Assembly: GCA_027492035.1 (NCBI GenBank)
Contig: JAOZFT010000035.1
Coordinates: forward strand, 1-64,000
Direction of reading: 5' to 3'
DNA from: Thermoproteota archaeon
GTDB taxonomy: Archaea > Korarchaeota > JAOZGF01 > JAOZFZ01
DNA: 64,000 nucleotides
A program made the translations under genes and the position numbers. Of the stretch, positions 58,509 through 64,000 are shown one piece after another. Under the pieces are notes generated by a model. That model ran no database searches. It was not told the DNA's origin and saw only the letters and a list, made by a program, of their open reading frames with translations. Positions within the stretch are counted from its first letter, which is position 1. Each line of letters opens with the position of its first letter.

Positions 58509-59420
58509 GTGCCTAATTTGAACATCGTCCATAACTTGTTTAATAAAAGAAAAATACTTTATTTAACAATTTTTGCAGTCTCTGTAATAGTTACAGGGTT
58601 CCTATTTTCATTTTTCCTGTCCCCTATACAAAAAAGCTTTTACCCTAACCGAGAAAAACTTCCTTTAAAGGCTCCTCTTCCGTTACCAACACCTGCACCT
58701 ACAATAAACAGAGAGGAAGGTGTACTTCCACACCAAACCTTTCAAAGTGAAACTTCACTCCTGGAAACAACTAACCGATTAATGATTTACACTGCAACTG
58801 TGTCTTTAAAGGTAAAAAACGTAACAACAGCCATAAACAAAATAACTTCGTTAACAGAGGAATTCGGTGGGTTTATTCAAGAAATAAACATTTACGGGAC
58901 AGAAAGAAAAGAGGGATATATAACAGTGAGAATTCCTCAAACAAACTTCCAAGAATTCCTTAAAAAAATTGCTTCAATTGGAAAACTAGAAAACAAAAAA
59001 GTTGAAGGGCAAGATGTAACTGAGAAATTCATTGATTTACAAGCCAGGTTAAACAACAGTAAAAAAGAGGAGCAAAGGCTTCTACAAATACTTGAAAAAG
59101 CAGAAACAGTAGATGAAATCCTTAAAGTTGAAAAAGAAATAAAAACAGTAAGAACGGAAATAGACACCTTGACAGGGCAAATAAAATTCCTACAAAGAAG
59201 AATAACTTACTCAACAATAAAAATATCACTTGAAGAACCAGCTCCTCAACCGCCCTGGCTTCAACTCCCAGAAACAGATTGGAGTTACCCTCTAGAATTG
59301 GGGTTAACTATACTTTTAGATTTAATTCAAGCAATCATTACTTTAACCATAGCCCTCAGCCCAATAGCTATCCCAGGTTTCCTAATATATAAACTTTACA
59401 GGAGAAAGAAGAAATCTTGA
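58509..59420 (+). CDS. DUF4349-domain membrane protein
   Basis: 'RLMIYTATVSLKVKNVTTAINKITSLTEEFGGFIQEINIYG...GYITVRIPQTNFQEFL', 'VTEKFIDLQARLNNSKKEEQRLLQIL', C-terminal TM; TTG start. Confidence 0.88.
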   Translation: MPNLNIVHNLFNKRKILYLTIFAVSVIVTGFLFSFFLSPIQKSFYPNREKLPLKAPLPLPTPAPTINREEGVLPHQTFQSETSLLETTNRLMIYTATVSLKVKNVTTAINKITSLTEEFGGFIQEINIYGTERKEGYITVRIPQTNFQEFLKKIASIGKLENKKVEGQDVTEKFIDLQARLNNSKKEEQRLLQILEKAETVDEILKVEKEIKTVRTEIDTLTGQIKFLQRRITYSTIKISLEEPAPQPPWLQLPETDWSYPLELGLTILLDLIQAIITLTIALSPIAIPGFLIYKLYRRKKKS

Positions 59421-59579
59421 AACCTTTTTTCTTAATTCCGCACTAAAATAAACTTTTTTTAAATGAATCAAGTTCAAAACTTCTTTTTTTATACTAATTC
59501 CCTTTTAAAAATATTTAAAATTTTTAGAAAGAAAAAGAATGAAAATAAATATTATAAGCATTAATTAAAAATGTTTAAA

Positions 59580-60791
59580 CTAGATTTCCTCCTCTTCTAA
59601 AGAACTTAAATAATCCTTAATTGCTCTAAAATAAATCTCAGCAACCTTAAATATGGATTTAATATTAACCCATTCATTTTTACTGTGAGCTCCCTCTCCA
59701 TCAGGCCCAAAACCACATATACACGGTACACCGTGAGTTATAAACATCCATCCGTCATTCCAAGGTCCACACCCCTCAACTTTAGGTTTAAACCCTAAAA
59801 CATCAAAAAAAACTTTAACTAAAACATTAACAATTTCTTCATCCGGAGAAATTTCAACTGGAGGTACGTAAAGCAAATCCTCTAAAACATAATCAACACC
59901 CAAACCCTCCAACCTACTCCTAATTAAGTTTTTCACTTGCTCTTTATTATTGCTAGGAAGTAATCTAACATCTCCATAAGCTACACATTCATCAGGGACC
60001 ATGTTAACACCTTTACCGCCTTCAATCAACGTTGGAAAAGTAAAAACAGGTTTCCTACCTGGAAAAGTTTTACTTGGAACAAAAGGAACCTCCAAACCTT
60101 TCAAAGCATTAATTACTTTAAACATATCTAAAACAGCGTTTCTTCCTCTCCACCTCCTCTCCCACTCCAGTAAACCGGTGTGAACAGCTTCACCGAAAAC
60201 TTTAATCCTAAACCTGTAACCTCCACGATGGCCAATGGTCACCCTTTCACAACCAGGTTCCCCAATAATTGCAGCGTCTCCCTTTAAACCATGTTTTAAA
60301 AGAAAAAGGGTTCCGTAACTGGAACAAGCACAAGGTTCCTCGTCAACAACAAAAGTTAAAATTAACTTGCCCTGTAAGTCGTCTTCAAAATTAAGCAGCC
60401 TCTTAGTTACGTAAACAAAAATCCCTAAAGAAGCCTTCATATCCAAAGAACCTAAACCATACAATTTACCATTCTTCACTTCACCAGAAAAAGGGTTAAA
60501 GCTGTAGCCTGCAGCCGGTGGAACAGTGTCCATGTGACCATTTAAGACCAAAGTTTTACCTTTACCAAACTTAACTTCAGCTACAACGTTGGGTCTGAAA
60601 AGGGAAACTCCTTTAAACACAGGGGATAAACCAAATTTCTCCAATTCATCAAAAACAGCTCTAGCAACATTTAACTCAACAGGTTCATCAGCTAAACTTC
60701 CACCAGGCTTAAAAAAATTAACACTTTTAATCCTAACAATTTTCCGAATAAACTTCAACATTTCAAAATTTAACTGCTGCAATGGCTCCAA
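59580..60791 (-). CDS. M20-family peptidase (ArgE/DapE-like)
   Basis: 'LVLNGHMDTVPPAAGYSFNPFSGEVKNGKLYGLGSLDMKASLG', 'FVVDEEPC', 'GAHSKNEWVNI'. Confidence 0.92.
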   Translation of the reverse strand: MEPLQQLNFEMLKFIRKIVRIKSVNFFKPGGSLADEPVELNVARAVFDELEKFGLSPVFKGVSLFRPNVVAEVKFGKGKTLVLNGHMDTVPPAAGYSFNPFSGEVKNGKLYGLGSLDMKASLGIFVYVTKRLLNFEDDLQGKLILTFVVDEEPCACSSYGTLFLLKHGLKGDAAIIGEPGCERVTIGHRGGYRFRIKVFGEAVHTGLLEWERRWRGRNAVLDMFKVINALKGLEVPFVPSKTFPGRKPVFTFPTLIEGGKGVNMVPDECVAYGDVRLLPSNNKEQVKNLIRSRLEGLGVDYVLEDLLYVPPVEISPDEEIVNVLVKVFFDVLGFKPKVEGCGPWNDGWMFITHGVPCICGFGPDGEGAHSKNEWVNIKSIFKVAEIYFRAIKDYLSSLEEEEI

Positions 60792-60966
60792 AAAACAACT
60801 CCCCCAAGATTCCTTTAAACAAAATTTCTTTAAAAAAATAAAAAGCTAAGAAGTTTTATTAAGTTTATTAAAAACGTTAATTTTAAATAAAAGCATAAAC
60901 ATTTCCAGCATCGAATCCCTTCCATCAATAAATATTTATTTAAACAGTGAAAAGGTGAAGTAAAAC

Positions 60967-63564
60967 TTGAAACACGCATTAAGGAAGAGAGTAAACCCTA
61001 GAAAGAAGTCTTCCCTAATATTCACCTTAATACTTATAACAACCCTCCTTTTAATTGCTCAAATACCTTACCAAACTGCAGCAGTAAAAATTAACAAGAA
61101 AAACTCTGAAATAGCCTCCGTAACTTTAGAACCAGTAAAGGATAACTATCTCACTGACCACTACCCAACTAGTTCATTCGGAGGATTGACCTTTCTAGTA
61201 ATTGGAGCGTATGTTCCGGCAGGAACCACTTACCGGTACCGACCCATTTTGCAATTCGATCTTAGCAGCATCCCTTCAGGTTCCACAATAACAAGTGCAA
61301 AGTTAAGGTTAACAAAATGTTGCGCGACAGGGGGGCCAGGTGGTAACTTTTATGTCTATGTTTATAGGTTAACAACTAACTGGGATGAAACTCACTCTTC
61401 TTGGAATTATAAAGAAACCGGGGTCTTGTGGGCGCATCCTGGAGGAGATTATTCAGGGTACTATGGTTCTTTTTATGTCACATCTGGTGTTGCTTACGGA
61501 ACCCATTTTGAAGTTGACGTAACAAATCTGGTTAAGAAATGGGTGGATGGCACTTACCCAAACTACGGGATATTGCTTAGATCATCTGTTGAGAGCAGTG
61601 CTACTACGAACTGGATTAAATTTGCTTCAAAAGAATATAGTGATTCAGACTGGAGGCCTAAACTAATTATTGAGTATACTCCCCCAGTTACTCCCACTAT
61701 CACTTTAACACCTACTCCTGTTTCTAGAAGTGTTGAGCAGGGAAGTTCAACTAGTTACTTAGTTTCTGTTACAGCTACCGCTGTTTCCGGTGATATTGGT
61801 TTAACTGTTTCTGGTCTGCCTTCCGGTGCAACCTACAGTTTCACCAGCAACAACCAACCTGCCCCTTACACTTCAACTTTAACAATTTCAACCAGCGGCA
61901 CAACACCAACTGGAACCTACACTTTAACCATTACCGGCGCCGGTGGAGGTGTAACAGGTACTGCTCATGTTACTTTAGAAGTTACTGCCCCAGCTGTTAC
62001 ACCTGACTTTTCTATCGATGTTTCCCCGAATTCTCAAACAGTTTCTCCTGGCAACAGTGTCGATTACAGTGTTTCTGTTAATCCTTCACCGATTTTTTCA
62101 AACCCTGTTTCTTTAACTGTTTCTGGTCTGCCTTCCGGTGCAACCTACAGTTTCACCAGCAACAACCAAGTTCCAGGTTTCACTTCAACTCTGAGCATTT
62201 CCACTTCAAGCTCTACTCCAACTGGAACCTACACTTTAACCGTTACAGGTTCAAGTGGGAGCTTAACTCACAGTGAAACAGTAACTTTGGTTGTTAGTCC
62301 TGCTGCTGATTTCTCAATAAGTGTCACTCCACCTAACTTAGCTGTTAAGGCTGGTGAAAGAGCTAACTTTGCAGTTACAATAACCCATATAGGAGGGTTT
62401 AGTTCCTCTACCCAAATTTTAATTTCTGTTGAAGGGTTACCCTCAGATGCTTCCCCCTCCTTGTCTTCATTCACAACTACAAGTACAGGGAGACATGGGT
62501 ATTTACGTATAGCTACAGGCTCAACTACTGGCACATTTCCTTTGACGATTATAGCCACTGGAGGAGGAAAAACTCACACTGCAGCTGTGACTTTAACCAT
62601 TACTCCAGGAGGTGCTACCCCCACAGCTTCACCTACTGCTTCCCCTTCGGCTCCACCCACAGCTTCACCTACTCCTTCCCCTTCACCTACTCCTTCCCCT
62701 GGAGCCTTTGATTTCACTTTAACTCTTTCTCCTTCAAGCAGTGAAATTTTCCAAGGTGAAGTTGCTACGTTTGTTGTTCAAGCTAGTCTTGTTTCAGGCA
62801 CTGCTCAACCTTTAACATTAACTGTTTCTGGTCTGCCAAGCGATGCTACTTACACATTTAACCCACCTACTGTAACTCCTACAGGTACTTCAACCTTAAC
62901 TGTTACGGCTGGTTCATCAACTGGTTCATTCACCTTCGTCATTACTGCCAGTGGTGGGGGCTTAACTAAAACAGTGACTGGTTCCTTAAAAATTTCAACT
63001 AAGAAATGCATAATTGCTACTGCTACATATGGTTCTGAGCTTTCAAGTGAAGTAATGTTCCTAAGAAAATTCAGAAACAATTTAATACTGAAAACTTACA
63101 GTGGTAAACAGTTCTATAAAGTTTTTGATGCATTCTATTACTCTTTCAGTCCCCAGGTTGCTCAATTTATTTTGGAACATCCACAAATTAAACCTTTAAT
63201 GAAAGCTCTACTTTACCCGTTAATGGCTTCTCTGCATGTTTCTGCTTTAACTCAGCCCTTGTTCAGTTTAAACCCTGAACTTGGAACAATTACTGCCGGT
63301 TTAATTGCTAGTGCTTTAATAGGATTGCTTTACTTAACACCTTTACTTATAGCTTTAAGTTTCATAGTTAGAGGGTGGAATTGGAAAACTAGAAAATTAG
63401 TTCTTGTTTTCGCAACTGCTTCCTTAACTTCCTTTGTTACACTGGTCAGTGGAACAATTCTCTCTATAGATTACTTAACAATGCTTTCCTCTGCAGTGTT
63501 TGTAGTTTCTACAATGTTACTTACTCCGTCAACTTTTCTTATTGGTTTACTTAAAAATAAATAA
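60967..63564 (+). CDS. Large surface protein: DNRLRE domain, Ig-like repeats, Pro/Thr/Ser linker, CFI-box and C-terminal TM region
   Basis: 'VKDNYLTDHYPTSSFGG...LQFDLSSIPSGSTITSAKLRL' (DNRLRE), three-plus 'LTVSGLPS-ATY-F' repeats, 'TASPTASPSAPPTASPTPSPSPTPSPG', 'KKCIIATATYGSELSSEVMFLRKFRN' (CFI-box); TTG start. Confidence 0.85.
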   Translation: MKHALRKRVNPRKKSSLIFTLILITTLLLIAQIPYQTAAVKINKKNSEIASVTLEPVKDNYLTDHYPTSSFGGLTFLVIGAYVPAGTTYRYRPILQFDLSSIPSGSTITSAKLRLTKCCATGGPGGNFYVYVYRLTTNWDETHSSWNYKETGVLWAHPGGDYSGYYGSFYVTSGVAYGTHFEVDVTNLVKKWVDGTYPNYGILLRSSVESSATTNWIKFASKEYSDSDWRPKLIIEYTPPVTPTITLTPTPVSRSVEQGSSTSYLVSVTATAVSGDIGLTVSGLPSGATYSFTSNNQPAPYTSTLTISTSGTTPTGTYTLTITGAGGGVTGTAHVTLEVTAPAVTPDFSIDVSPNSQTVSPGNSVDYSVSVNPSPIFSNPVSLTVSGLPSGATYSFTSNNQVPGFTSTLSISTSSSTPTGTYTLTVTGSSGSLTHSETVTLVVSPAADFSISVTPPNLAVKAGERANFAVTITHIGGFSSSTQILISVEGLPSDASPSLSSFTTTSTGRHGYLRIATGSTTGTFPLTIIATGGGKTHTAAVTLTITPGGATPTASPTASPSAPPTASPTPSPSPTPSPGAFDFTLTLSPSSSEIFQGEVATFVVQASLVSGTAQPLTLTVSGLPSDATYTFNPPTVTPTGTSTLTVTAGSSTGSFTFVITASGGGLTKTVTGSLKISTKKCIIATATYGSELSSEVMFLRKFRNNLILKTYSGKQFYKVFDAFYYSFSPQVAQFILEHPQIKPLMKALLYPLMASLHVSALTQPLFSLNPELGTITAGLIASALIGLLYLTPLLIALSFIVRGWNWKTRKLVLVFATASLTSFVTLVSGTILSIDYLTMLSSAVFVVSTMLLTPSTFLIGLLKNK
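61800..61857 (+). repeat. 58-bp exact direct repeat, copy 1 (inside surface protein gene)
   Basis: tttaactgtttctggtctgccttccggtgcaacctacagtttcaccagcaacaaccaa. Confidence 0.93.
62112..62169 (+). repeat. 58-bp exact direct repeat, copy 2
   Basis: Identical to 61800-61857, offset 312 bp (in frame). Confidence 0.93.
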
Positions 63565-63620
63565 TAAAGTAAGGAACCTTTAATTCACCTTTTTTTTCTT
63601 TTTTAATTCTTTTCTGAATA

Positions 63621-64000
63621 TTAGTTGCCTATTGTTACTGTTTCATGGATGTGCTCCATTATATCTCTAACTTGAACTCTTACTTTCCATTCTATCTGGT
63701 TTAATTGTTTCTGAAGTGTTTCTTCACAGGTTGGGCAAGCTGAAACAATTACTTCAGGTTTAGTTGAAAGAAGGTCTTTAAGTCTTTTTTTTGCTATTTC
63801 CTCAGCTATTTTGGGATTTGAAAACCTAAGTAAGCCTCCACTTCCGCAACAAAATGTTTCCTTGCCTTTATGTGGAGGACTCAATATTTTCACTCCTGTT
63901 TTTCTTAAAAGAAACCTAGGTTCATTTACTATGTTTAGCTGTCTAGCTAGTATGCAAGGGTCATGATAAACTACCCTTTCTTTCTCCCTGTACTTTCCAA
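63621..64000 (-). CDS. CCG-domain Fe-S oxidoreductase (HdrD/GlcF-like), truncated at the window edge
   Basis: Frame stays open past the track's GTG start to the window end, giving 'YREKERVVYHDPCILARQLNIVNEPRFLLRKTGVKILSPPHKGKETFCCGSGGLLRFSNPKIAEEIAKKRL...VSACPTCEETL'. Confidence 0.85.
   Translation of the reverse strand, partial: GKYREKERVVYHDPCILARQLNIVNEPRFLLRKTGVKILSPPHKGKETFCCGSGGLLRFSNPKIAEEIAKKRLKDLLSTKPEVIVSACPTCEETLQKQLNQIEWKVRVQVRDIMEHIHETVTIGN

Noticed and set aside
62268-63080. Minus-strand ORFs in the surface protein gene
   Set aside because: Antisense of repetitive Ig-domain sequence
1-64000. tRNA, rRNA or CRISPR array
   Set aside because: By-eye scan found no T-loop GGTTCRANNCC in a cloverleaf context in intergenic DNA, no rRNA-like GC-rich block and no regularly spaced repeats; tRNAscan-SE/CRISPRCasFinder would be decisive
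1-64000. Mobile elements or provirus
   Set aside because: No transposase, integrase, portal/capsid or terminal repeat signatures among the ORFs

Overview
AT-rich 64 kb window from an archaeal chromosome, densely coded on both strands. Archaeal assignment rests on TrmB, Lrp, PUA/MCT-1-like, dCTP deaminase, GGPP synthase, archaeal type IV pilus ATPase and Tes-like radical SAM genes, plus TATA-like boxes, many TTG/GTG starts and tightly overlapping operons; the exact lineage was not determined. I saw no tRNA, rRNA, CRISPR array or transposase. Most of the window is housekeeping and transport. Less ordinary regions: (i) 27.1-36.5 kb, a co-directional archaeal Tad-like type IV pilus/secretion locus with a VirB11/TadA-like ATPase, two TadC-like membrane proteins, five small pilin-like/pseudopilin-like membrane proteins, a Cys-rich secreted Ig-like protein, a MinD/TadZ-like ATPase and a SpoIIM-like membrane protein, preceded by a perfect 12-bp inverted repeat; (ii) 54.2-56.6 kb, a Roadblock/LC7 - MglA-like GTPase - Roadblock set next to an arrestin-like beta-sandwich protein; (iii) 12.5-16.8 kb, a MacB-like ABC exporter with a NEW3/S-layer-type protein between ATPase and permease, with a perfect 26-bp palindrome at its promoter; (iv) a bacterial-type AspRS next to PurA; (v) a eukaryote-like PPP phosphatase beside an AAA-less, membrane-anchored Lon-type protease; (vi) an 11-G homopolymer at the 3' end of a multi-PAS histidine kinase; (vii) a surface protein with an exact 58-bp internal repeat and a CFI-box. 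Family calls are made by eye from motifs; no database search was possible.
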